Position numbers and translations under genes: made by a program. Source: a virus. Taken from it: DNA of 33,577 bases. The notes under the pieces were generated by a model. The model searched no databases, was not told the DNA's origin, and was given only the letters and a program-made list of their open reading frames with translations. Positions 20,587-27,667 of this stretch are shown here, one piece after another. Positions within the stretch are counted from its first letter, which is position 1. The number at the start of each line of letters is the position of its first letter. The DNA lies in IMG/VR virus record IMGVR_UViG_3300046007_002027, positions 1-33,577 of that record. One strand, 5' to 3'.

Positions 20587-20824
20587 GGTCTACTTAAAGG
20601 CAATGGGATTGTCTGCTTTAGAATTTATCCCTTGTGAAGTCTGCAACAGGCGAGCCGTAGACATCCATCACATTGAACCTCGTGGTATGGGCGGTAGTAA
20701 ACTTATGGACACCCCAGAGAACTTAATGGCTCTGTGTCGGGAATGTCACCACGAAGCAGACTTTGGTGTTGAATTGTCAAAAGATTTCCTTAGGTTTGTA
20801 CACCTAAAAAAGTTAAACGGATGA
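20570..20824 (+). CDS. Small HNH endonuclease
   Basis: 84 residues: PCEVCNRRAVDIHHIEPRGM (C22, C25, H33, H34), then GGS, DTPENLMALCRECHHEAD (N51, C56, C59). This is the compact zinc-braced HNH fold common in Bacteroidota phages, where such proteins may cut DNA at packaging sites or in homing. It overlaps the larger HNH gene by 17 bp. Its 3' part contains a perfect promoter-like box for the next gene. Confidence 0.78.
   Translation: MKNHTKVYLKAMGLSALEFIPCEVCNRRAVDIHHIEPRGMGGSKLMDTPENLMALCRECHHEADFGVELSKDFLRFVHLKKLNG
20769..20809 (+). promoter_or_regulatory. Putative intragenic promoter for the PP-loop enzyme
   Basis: TTG at 20769-20771, a 19-bp spacer, TAGGTTTG at 20791-20798, then ACACCTAAAA at 20800-20809, 11 nt before the ATG at 20821. 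Box, spacing and leader element match the two early promoters, but this one lies inside the HNH coding sequence, so chance is possible. Confidence 0.45.
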
Positions 20825-21678
20825 CAACCATCAACTCACTCTCCGGGGGCAAGACCTCCTCTTACATTGCGGCAAACTACCCGGCAGACGTTGAGTTGTT
20901 TTCTTTGGTTCGCACTTCCGACATTGAATGCAAGTTCCCGGACGATAAGGTTAGGCAAATGGTATCCGACCGAATTGGACAAGAGTTTATTGGTACGTTA
21001 GAGCAAGATGCGATTATATACACAATGTTCGACCTTGAACAATTCTTAGGGCGTAAAATCACTTGGATAACGGGGCCAACATTTGACGAAGTAATAATCC
21101 AAGGGGTAAAGAAGAACGGAGAGGCATATAAATACCTTCCTAACGTAATGCAACGCTTCTGCACCGTAGAGATGAAGGTTAACCCTATTAAGCGTTGGTG
21201 CCACGAGAATACTGAACTACCTGTTGAGATGCGTTTAGGGTTCCGTGCAAACGAGGTGTCTCGTGCCGCAAAGATGATAGAGCGCAGAAGGGATGATGGG
21301 TTGGAGTGGGACAAGTTTTCTATCAGTAAGAACGAGAACGGCCGCAACAAATGGAAAGAGCTTCCGTATCGTTTAACACGATTCCCTTTGATTGATGATA
21401 GAATCTTTAAGGATAAGATAGAAAGCTTTTGGGTAGGTAAGCCAGTTCGGTTTGCGTATATGAATAACTGCGTAGGTTGCTTTCACAGAAATGAAATCTT
21501 GCTCAAGCATATGAGCGACAAGGAGCCAACGAAGTTTAATTGGTTTGCAAAGCAAGAAACGGACAAAGCAAGATTCAAGAAAGAAATATCCTACGAGGCA
21601 ATCAAACGTCACCGCTTGCAATTTGATTTATTTGATGATGACTTTAACGAATGTGATTCTGGATACTGCGGACTATGA
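20821..21678 (+). CDS. PP-loop ATPase / PAPS reductase-like enzyme
   Basis: 285 residues. The PP-loop SGGKTSS (8-14) near the N-terminus binds ATP or a nucleotide; QRFCTVEMKVNPIKRW (C114) corresponds to the conserved CT..K.P..... segment of PAPS-reductase-like proteins. Further cysteines occur as NNCVGCFHRN (C217, C220) and at the extreme end ECDSGYCGL (C278, C283), which could hold an Fe-S or zinc centre. Members of this superfamily reduce PAPS, or thiolate or adenylate nucleic acids (DndC-like). The substrate here is not known. It is followed at once by a small protein and two glycosyltransferases. Confidence 0.7.
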   Translation: MTTINSLSGGKTSSYIAANYPADVELFSLVRTSDIECKFPDDKVRQMVSDRIGQEFIGTLEQDAIIYTMFDLEQFLGRKITWITGPTFDEVIIQGVKKNGEAYKYLPNVMQRFCTVEMKVNPIKRWCHENTELPVEMRLGFRANEVSRAAKMIERRRDDGLEWDKFSISKNENGRNKWKELPYRLTRFPLIDDRIFKDKIESFWVGKPVRFAYMNNCVGCFHRNEILLKHMSDKEPTKFNWFAKQETDKARFKKEISYEAIKRHRLQFDLFDDDFNECDSGYCGL

Positions 21679-21827
21679 TAACACCTGAACAACAAGCAGA
21701 ATACCTCGTGAACATCTTTATGTTCTCAAACGAGCCGGTAAAATGCGCTATGGTATTTGCCGAAGAGATGTGGAATGAGACGGAAGGAACCTTTTGGCTC
21801 GAAGTAATAAACGAACTCGAACAATGA
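21675..21827 (+). CDS. Small acidic protein
   Basis: 50 residues: MITPEQQAEYLVNIFMFSNE, then PVKCAMVFAEEMWNETEGTF and WLEVINELEQ. Helical and acidic. It overlaps both the PP-loop gene and the glycosyltransferase gene by 4 bp (ATGA at both ends), so all three are translated together. The pattern A..LV..F......K.CA...VEE resembles small helical phage proteins of unknown function. Confidence 0.55.
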   Translation: MITPEQQAEYLVNIFMFSNEPVKCAMVFAEEMWNETEGTFWLEVINELEQ

Positions 21828-22354
21828 TACACATAATAACACCGTGTTCCCGACCGGAGAACCTTTCAACAATCAAGGCAACCATCCCGGAGGATTGCAC
21901 GTGGACGGTAGTCGTTGACGAGAAAGCAACAGGACATTTCCCAAATGGAATTACTTACCTGCGTCCTAATGTCTCCGGTAGTTGGGGACACCCGCTACGG
22001 AATGTAGGTATGGAGTTCATCCTTGCGCTAAAGGCCAAAAGAGGCGATTACATCTACTTTCTTGATGATGATAACATAATCCACCCTGATTGGTACGAAT
22101 CCGTTAAAAACGAATCTTATCCGTTAATCACTTGGGGCCAGGTATTCAAGAACGGCCAACCAAGATTACATCCAACAAAAGAACCACGAGTAGGTACGGT
22201 AGACACGGCATCGTTTATGGTTAGGTGCGATGCAATCGGAGAAGCAAGATTCGGAAACGAATACGAAGCGGATGGATTGTTTGCTCAACAGATGGCAAAG
22301 TGGAACGTCAAGACCATCGATGCCTATCTTTGTTATTATAATTATCTAAGATGA
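21824..22354 (+). CDS. Glycosyltransferase, GT-A (family 2-like)
   Basis: 176 residues from the ATG at 21824. MIHIITPCSRPENLSTIKAT is the nucleotide-binding start, and DYIYFLDDDNIIHPDWYESV contains the DxD metal motif. WGQ and ADGLFAQQMAKWN are further typical parts. It is short for the family, so the acceptor-binding part is minimal. It could transfer sugar to phage virion proteins, modified DNA or host surface glycan. It pairs with the GT-B enzyme immediately downstream (ATGA overlap). Confidence 0.72.
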   Translation: MIHIITPCSRPENLSTIKATIPEDCTWTVVVDEKATGHFPNGITYLRPNVSGSWGHPLRNVGMEFILALKAKRGDYIYFLDDDNIIHPDWYESVKNESYPLITWGQVFKNGQPRLHPTKEPRVGTVDTASFMVRCDAIGEARFGNEYEADGLFAQQMAKWNVKTIDAYLCYYNYLR

Positions 22355-23331
22355 AAGTATTATGTATTGGTGACCCGGACTCCGGGGTAGTGTACCACCG
22401 CATCTACAAGCCCTTCACTCTACTCAAGGAGAAAGGGCTTTTGGACTTTCAGATAATCAACTACAAGCAACCAATCCCTGAAGCCGATTGGGAAGGAGTC
22501 ACCCACGTTATCTTTTCTCGTGCGCTTCCCTTCTCCGGGGAATCCTTTGCTAACTTCTTTGCTATCTGCAAAGCAACAGGCAAAAAAGTAATAATAGATA
22601 ATGACGATTGGTGGCACCTGGCATTAGACCATCCAAGTAAAGCAACATACGATAAAGCAAACCTCTCCGGACGGATTGTAAACTCTATGTACTTTGCAGA
22701 TGAGGTGTGGACAACCCAAAAGTATTTAGCAGATAAAATCAAGAAGGTAAACCGTAACGTACACATCATTCCAAACGGATTAGACCCGGCAGACCCACAA
22801 TGGCAGATTACACGCCAAGAGTCAGACGAGGTGCGTTTTGGTTACGTGGCTGGTATATCCCACCTTCCAGACCTTGTACAAAACAAGATAGACCTTTCAC
22901 CGTATGAATCCTACGTAGCAGACATTGGTGGTTACCCACAAGCTGCAAAAGCAAGATTCGCATTACAAACACAATCCCCTAACGAATACGGAAAGCTCTA
23001 CCAAGCATTTGACGTTGCCCTATCACCATTAATCCCAAGTGAGTTCAACAGATGCAAATCAAACCTAAAGATGGTAGAAGCAGGTTTTGCAGGTTGTGCG
23101 TTAATTGTAAGTGATGTAGCACCATACTCGCAACATCTGAACAAAAACAATTGCATTGCAGTAAAGCATAAAGGGGATTGGGCAAGTGCTATCAAGTACC
23201 TACATCAGAACCCAAACAAAGCCGGTGACATCGCTTTAACACTTCACGAAGAGATGACCACCAACTTCAACATTCACGACTTCAACGACATCCGTTTTGA
23301 ACGGTTGCAAAAAATGCAACAACTGAATTAA
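22351..23331 (+). CDS. Glycosyltransferase, GT-B (family 4-like)
   Basis: 326 residues. The N-terminal Rossmann-like half has MKVLCIGDPDSGVVYHRIYK and DEVWTTQKYLADKI. The C-terminal half has VHIIPNGLD, NRCKSNLKMVEAGFAGCALI and VSDVAPY, the usual nucleotide-sugar binding region of GT4 enzymes (the E of VEAGFAG binds the donor ribose). Coupled to the GT-A enzyme; together they could build a short glycan. It ends 23 bp before the terminase small-subunit gene, in a short AT-rich gap. Confidence 0.75.
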   Translation: MKVLCIGDPDSGVVYHRIYKPFTLLKEKGLLDFQIINYKQPIPEADWEGVTHVIFSRALPFSGESFANFFAICKATGKKVIIDNDDWWHLALDHPSKATYDKANLSGRIVNSMYFADEVWTTQKYLADKIKKVNRNVHIIPNGLDPADPQWQITRQESDEVRFGYVAGISHLPDLVQNKIDLSPYESYVADIGGYPQAAKARFALQTQSPNEYGKLYQAFDVALSPLIPSEFNRCKSNLKMVEAGFAGCALIVSDVAPYSQHLNKNNCIAVKHKGDWASAIKYLHQNPNKAGDIALTLHEEMTTNFNIHDFNDIRFERLQKMQQLN

Positions 23332-23354
23332 TTATTTAAGTAATAAAATCAAAT

Positions 23355-23672
23355 ATGCCAAAAGGAAATCCAAACCTCGTCAAGGGTGGCCCACCTTTGA
23401 ATCCCGCTGGCCGTCCACAAGGCGCATTAAACAAGTCAACGACCAAGATTCGGGAAGCATTCCAAAAGCTTATTGAGGATAACTTGGAGAATATGACCAT
23501 CTGGTTATCTGACGTAGCAGCAGAAGACCCTAAAGCAGCACTCGACATCCTAAACAAGATGGCAGAGTACACTACGCCCAAACTTGCCCGGGTAGAGAAC
23601 TCACACGAAGTAGCAGAAGAACTAACCTCAATTAAGGTAGAGATTGTCCGTTCTGGAAATCAAGACAAGTGA
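23355..23672 (+). CDS. Terminase small subunit-like protein
   Basis: 105 residues. The N-terminal GNPNLVKGGPPLNPAGRPQG followed by ALNKSTTKIREAF is the basic start seen in small-terminase-like proteins of Bacteroidota phages; the centre is helical (KLIEDNLENMTIWLSDVAAE) and the end is a short beta/charged tail. It lies directly before the large terminase and overlaps it by 29 bp, supporting the DNA-recognition role in packaging. Confidence 0.7.
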   Translation: MPKGNPNLVKGGPPLNPAGRPQGALNKSTTKIREAFQKLIEDNLENMTIWLSDVAAEDPKAALDILNKMAEYTTPKLARVENSHEVAEELTSIKVEIVRSGNQDK

Positions 23673-24804
23673 GTTGTTTGAGCGCAACTATACTGCGCCA
23701 ACTCGTATTGTCGTAAACCAAGGCGGTAGCCGTTCAGGTAAGACTTATTCCATTCTGCAAATGCTGGTTATCCTGGCAATGCAAGAACGGGGTAAGGTTA
23801 TCTCTATTGTGCGTAAATCGCTTCCGTCTTTAAAGATGACGGCCTACCGGGACTTTATGGAAATCGTAAAGGCGATGGATTTGTATGATGAAAAGCACCA
23901 CAACAAATCAGACCTTACCTACACCCTAAACGGAAACCTATTTGAGTTCCTATCGCTTGACCAACCGCAAAAGAAACGGGGAGCAAGACGTGATTACCTA
24001 TTCTGCAACGAGGCAAACGAACTGACTTGGGAAGACTTCTTCCAGTTGTTGGTTCGTACTACCGGCAAGATATGGCTTGACTACAACCCGTCAGAATCAT
24101 TCCATTGGATTTATGACCGACTCCTGACCCGTGACGATGTAACGTACATACAAAGTACCTACAAGGATAATCCATTCCTTGACCCTAACATTGTATCGGA
24201 GATTGAGCGCCTGCAATACACAGACGAAGACTATTGGCGTATCTACGGCCTTGGTGAGCGTGGTATGTCACGTGCTACTATCTTTCAATTCGGAACGTCT
24301 GAAATCCCACAAGAAGCAAAACTTATTAGTTATGGACTTGACTTTGGTTATACCAACGACCCATCTGCACTCGTGGCAGTCTACCAACACGGGGATAACT
24401 TATACTTGGACGAGCTGCTATACCGTACCGGGATGACCAACCGTGACCTCCATCACCACCTACAATCGTTAGGACTTGACCGGAGGGATGAAATCTTTGC
24501 GGATAGTGCCGAACCGAAATCAATCGAGGAACTGCACCGATTCGGTTGGAACATTAAACCAACGGCTAAAGGGCAAGATTCGATTAATGCAGGTATTGAC
24601 ATCCTGAAGCGGCATAAGATATTTGCCACGTCAAGGAGCAACAATCTAATTAAAGAATTGCAAAACTACAAATGGACGGAGGACAAGAACGGCAATCTAT
24701 TGAATAAACCTATTGACGTTATGAACCACGCATTGGATGCCAGCCGTTATGCCGTCTATAACAAACTTTCTAAACCAAACTACGGTAGGTATTCTATCCG
24801 TTGA
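23644..24804 (+). CDS. terL: Terminase large subunit
   Basis: 386 residues from a TTG start at 23644, chosen because homologous starts (IKT..LFERNY..PTRIVVNQGG) begin just here and no in-frame ATG precedes Walker A. ATPase: GGSRSGKT (27-34) and Walker B YLFCNEAN (E123). Nuclease: YGLDFGYTNDPSALVAV (D233), EIFADSAEPKSIEEL (D287) and VMNHALDASRYAV (D365), the RNase H-like acidic triad. It pumps DNA into the prohead and cuts it. The ~386-residue length is short but usual for the PBSX/Terminase_3 type. The next gene follows directly. Confidence 0.88.
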   Translation: MSVLEIKTSELFERNYTAPTRIVVNQGGSRSGKTYSILQMLVILAMQERGKVISIVRKSLPSLKMTAYRDFMEIVKAMDLYDEKHHNKSDLTYTLNGNLFEFLSLDQPQKKRGARRDYLFCNEANELTWEDFFQLLVRTTGKIWLDYNPSESFHWIYDRLLTRDDVTYIQSTYKDNPFLDPNIVSEIERLQYTDEDYWRIYGLGERGMSRATIFQFGTSEIPQEAKLISYGLDFGYTNDPSALVAVYQHGDNLYLDELLYRTGMTNRDLHHHLQSLGLDRRDEIFADSAEPKSIEELHRFGWNIKPTAKGQDSINAGIDILKRHKIFATSRSNNLIKELQNYKWTEDKNGNLLNKPIDVMNHALDASRYAVYNKLSKPNYGRYSIR

Positions 24805-24815
24805 GTTATTTACGT

Positions 24816-25481
24816 ATGGAACTTAAATTAGTAGTACCAACCTCGCTTGACGAAATCACGCTAGACCAATATCAGCGCTTTGCTCGTATTGAAGGTGAGG
24901 GAGAATTCAAGCAAATGAAGATGCTCGAAATCTTCTGCAATGTTCCATTTAGTGACCTGCCGAACGTCCGCCTGGTGGATGCCGTCAACGTACTAAACAC
25001 TTTGACCAAGACCCTATCCGAAAAGCCAGGTCTTACAAAGTTTATAGATTTAAAGGGAACCAAGTACGGGTTCATCCCTGCCCTAAATGAAATCTCGTTA
25101 GGCGAGTTCGTTGACTTGGATAGTTATATTTCTGATTGGGCAACAATGCACAAGGCAATGTCGGTATTGTACCGTCCAGTCACCAAGGAGAAAGGGGAAC
25201 GCTACGATATTGAACCGTACACGGCAACAGACGAGCGAGACGAGATAATGAAAGAGATGCCCGCATCCGTAGTGCTTGGAGCGCTGGTTTTTTTTTATCG
25301 TTTAGGGAACGTATTAGCAACACATACGTTGCGCTCTTTGGCCAAACAACAGACAACCCCTACACAAGAGAAGCGCAGTTCGGACAAAAGTGGGGATGGT
25401 ATCAATCCATCTATGCACTTGCTGATGGAGATGTCCTCAAATTTGGAGACGTTACTAAACTTCCCGTCCACCAAGCTCTAA
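24816..25481 (+). CDS. Tail-assembly chaperone-like protein, zero-frame product
   Basis: 221 residues from the ATG at 24816 (a TTG at 24801 overlapping the terL stop is an alternative). The start ELKLVVPTSLDEITLDQYQR, then YGFIPALNEISLGEFVDLDS, and VLYRPVTKEKGERYDIEPYT fit a protein I know from Bacteroidota phage tail regions. After VVLGALVFFY the frame continues 58 residues (RLGNVLATHTLRSLA to LETLLNFPSTKL). The run of nine Ts at 25288-25296 allows a -1 shift into a second conserved-looking frame, as in lambda G/GT. The tail-chaperone role is inferred from this arrangement. Confidence 0.65.
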   Translation: MELKLVVPTSLDEITLDQYQRFARIEGEGEFKQMKMLEIFCNVPFSDLPNVRLVDAVNVLNTLTKTLSEKPGLTKFIDLKGTKYGFIPALNEISLGEFVDLDSYISDWATMHKAMSVLYRPVTKEKGERYDIEPYTATDERDEIMKEMPASVVLGALVFFYRLGNVLATHTLRSLAKQQTTPTQEKRSSDKSGDGINPSMHLLMEMSSNLETLLNFPSTKL

Positions 25482-25540
25482 CGTATTTGACGTTTGAAAA
25501 AGAGAAAAACGATATTGAATTAGCAATGATGAAGAAATGA
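24816..25540 (+). CDS. Tail-assembly chaperone-like protein, -1 frameshift product
   Basis: If ribosomes slip -1 on T TTT TTT within 25288-25296, reading passes from codon 160 (TTT at 25293-25295) into the -1 frame (TTA at 25295) and continues 81 residues to TGA at 25538-25540: LSFRERISNTYVALFGQTTD, then AQFGQKWGWYQSIYALADGD, VLKFGDVTKLPVHQALTYLT and FEKEKNDIELAMMKK. This second frame has the clear look of a real protein (KWGWYQSIYALA, FEKEKND.E) and resembles C-termini that I recall from Bacteroidota phages. It has no good start of its own and ends over the next ATG. Product about 241 residues. Confidence 0.65.
25288..25296 (+). promoter_or_regulatory. Slippery T9 site for -1 frameshift
   Basis: Nine consecutive Ts read GTT TTT TTT TAT in the zero frame, giving a T_TTT_TTT slippery heptamer. 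Both the zero frame (58 more codons) and the -1 frame (81 more codons) remain open afterwards. No strong stem was identified by eye just downstream. Confidence 0.6.
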
Positions 25541-26004
25541 GAAGTTTTTATTTAGCCACCCAAAAGATTAACGATTACCTATCCTCACACCCCTTGGTTA
25601 AGGTGGTAACCTTTGGCGATATCTTCGATGTTGACCTGAACAAGCAGACCATCTTTCCGTTGGCGCACATTATGGTTAACCAGGCCACATTCGCAGACCA
25701 CGTAATACGCTTTAATGTATCGGTCTTGTGTATGGATATCGTAGACGAAACCAAGCAGGACATTCGCAACCAGAACGAGCCGTTCTTTGGCGTGGATAAC
25801 CAGCAAGATATTCTGAACACGACTCTTGCTATCTTGAACGGATTGCAATCGCAACTACGCAGAGGCACGTTGTACACGGATAAGTTTGAGATTGAAGGTG
25901 ACATTATCTGCGAGCCGTTCACGGAGCGATTTGAGAACCTGCTAACGGGATGGAACCTGACCTTTGATATGATTGTTCCCAATACCGAAATCTCTATCTG
26001 CTAA
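25537..26004 (+). CDS. Tail terminator/completion-like protein
   Basis: 155 residues: IFDVDLNKQTIFPLAHIMVN, HVIRFNVSVLCMDIVDETKQ, DNQQDILNTTLAILNGLQSQ, FENLLTGWNLTFDMIVPN. The alternating strands with a central helix fit the small alpha/beta tail-terminator fold, and the family is recurrent in Bacteroidota phages before the gp10-like gene. It would cap the tail tube and join it to the head. The start overlaps the frameshift product's stop (ATGA). Confidence 0.6.
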   Translation: MRSFYLATQKINDYLSSHPLVKVVTFGDIFDVDLNKQTIFPLAHIMVNQATFADHVIRFNVSVLCMDIVDETKQDIRNQNEPFFGVDNQQDILNTTLAILNGLQSQLRRGTLYTDKFEIEGDIICEPFTERFENLLTGWNLTFDMIVPNTEISIC

Positions 26005-26510
26005 TGCCACGCAAGGAACTTGTCCAAGCCGCATTAGAGCGATTTGCAAAGCGTGTAATCCAACAGGCGAGGCAGAACCTTACCAAGAAGAAAAAGAATA
26101 GCACAAAGGAGCTTTATAACTCTTTGGATTATGATTTGTCGGTTGGCCCAAACTCGTTTTCTCTTACGTTCTCAATGGAGGACTATGGCGAGTACCAGGA
26201 CAAGGGCGTTAGTGGCGTAAAGCGCAAGTTCAACACCCCATACAAGTACACCAACAAGATGCCACCACCCAAGGCATTCGCTCAATGGGTAGTGCGTAAA
26301 GGCCTGGAGGGAGTACGGGATAAGAACGGACGATTTGTCCCACGCAAGAGTCTGCAATGGGCTATCGCAAAGTCGGTTTACAACAATGGTATTAAACCGA
26401 GTTACTTTTTTAGCGCACCGTTCAAAATGAACTTCGCCAAACTACCGCCTGATATTGTTAAGGCATTTGAATTAACCCCGGAAGACTTCCAAGCATTTAC
26501 ACGTAAATAA
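26004..26510 (+). CDS. HK97 gp10-like minor structural protein
   Basis: 168 residues. Basic helical start (RKELVQAALERFAKRVIQQA), then ELYNSLDYDLSVGPNSFSLT, FSMEDYGEYQDKGVSGVKRK and PPPKAFAQWVVRKGLEGVRD, ending SYFFSAPFKMNFAKLP. The .DYGEYQDKG.. segment and the overall order fit HK97 gp10-like head-tail joining proteins. It overlaps its neighbours by a single base at each end (TAATG). Confidence 0.62.
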   Translation: MPRKELVQAALERFAKRVIQQARQNLTKKKKNSTKELYNSLDYDLSVGPNSFSLTFSMEDYGEYQDKGVSGVKRKFNTPYKYTNKMPPPKAFAQWVVRKGLEGVRDKNGRFVPRKSLQWAIAKSVYNNGIKPSYFFSAPFKMNFAKLPPDIVKAFELTPEDFQAFTRK

Positions 26511-27667
26511 TGGCTATACCTGTTGCAACATTCCCGACTACGCCACAAATGGCAAGGTCGCCTATTTTTATCACGTTGACTAAAGGTGCCGGAGGTACTG
26601 ATGGCCTGATTAACGCAACCTTGACGCTGCGTATTTTCACCGGTGACCGGACTACAAGCCCAGCGATTGACTACACGTTGTTCAAGGAGTCGGTAAGCGA
26701 TGCGCCTATTACGTTTGAAATCAGCGAGTTAATCCGTGAGAAGATTGCTTCGGTACTAAAAACCAGTACCACCAATAACTACGAATTGTCTACGACCGAA
26801 GGCGTTTGGTGTAAGTTCTCGTTATCCTCCGAATATGTAGATGCGGGTACACCGGGTTCAGGTATTATCCAGAACAACCAATCGTTCCTTGTTACGGACG
26901 GATGGCTAACCTATCAAGAGGTTACAGGTGGAACAATCACAAGCGGACGGATGGTAACACCCCGCAGGTTGTATATCACGGGAGTTGACTATGCGATGCC
27001 TATTTATCTTCCGTCCCGGATGTATTTCTTTTACCGGAATGTTGGTGGCAGTTGGCAAGGTGTCGCTAACTACACGCCCGGTAACAATAGCAACACCCGA
27101 ATCGTATACATTCCATACGACAAAACAAAAGCTCAGGCGTTTTTGGTTGCTGCAAGTTCTGCCGTAGTGCTAAACGATACGTTTGAAGTTGGGTTCGGAA
27201 CGGATGCCATAACGCCACAATTCACCTACACGGTGGAATCTATTTGCGAACCGAAGTACACCCCGGTACGTATTTCCTTCATCAACAAGTTTGGTGTAGT
27301 TGATTACCTGACGTGCTTCAAGGTATCTACCCGTTCTGGTAACTTTACTGCCGAGCAGTATATGCCACAAATCAACATATCAGCCACCGTACCGCAGTCG
27401 CTTACGCAAACGATGCAGAAGCGCAGATTTGACGTGAATAGCACAGAGGTTATCACGCTGAATACGGGTTGGGTGCAAGAGAATTACGATGACGTTATCC
27501 GTGAGCTGCTAATGAGCGAGAAGGTATCCATCAATTACGAAGGCGTGGAGTTCACGGTTAACCCGCAAGATTCGGGAGTAGATTACCAAAAGGAAATCAA
27601 TCAGAAAATGATTAACTACACCTTGTCGTTTGAAATCGCTTGGGACATTCGTAACAACATCCGATGA
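26510..27667 (+). CDS. Tail/baseplate structural protein
   Basis: 385 residues, predicted almost all beta: PVATFPTTPQMARSPIFITL, TLTLRIFTGDRTTSPAIDYT, RLYITGVDYAMPIYLPSRMY, YTPVRISFINKFGVVDYLTC, with a short helical part before the end (DDVIRELLMSEKVSINYEGV). Its place between the gp10-like gene and the 665-residue gene and tape measure suggests a distal tail or baseplate part. I do not recognise a named domain. Its stop overlaps the next start (ATGA). Confidence 0.6.
   Translation: MAIPVATFPTTPQMARSPIFITLTKGAGGTDGLINATLTLRIFTGDRTTSPAIDYTLFKESVSDAPITFEISELIREKIASVLKTSTTNNYELSTTEGVWCKFSLSSEYVDAGTPGSGIIQNNQSFLVTDGWLTYQEVTGGTITSGRMVTPRRLYITGVDYAMPIYLPSRMYFFYRNVGGSWQGVANYTPGNNSNTRIVYIPYDKTKAQAFLVAASSAVVLNDTFEVGFGTDAITPQFTYTVESICEPKYTPVRISFINKFGVVDYLTCFKVSTRSGNFTAEQYMPQINISATVPQSLTQTMQKRRFDVNSTEVITLNTGWVQENYDDVIRELLMSEKVSINYEGVEFTVNPQDSGVDYQKEINQKMINYTLSFEIAWDIRNNIR

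Noticed and set aside
25288-25296. Homopolymer sequencing error explaining the two frames after the T9 run
   Set aside because: Not excluded, but both frames remain open for many codons and the position matches the classical chaperone frameshift, so programmed slippage is preferred.
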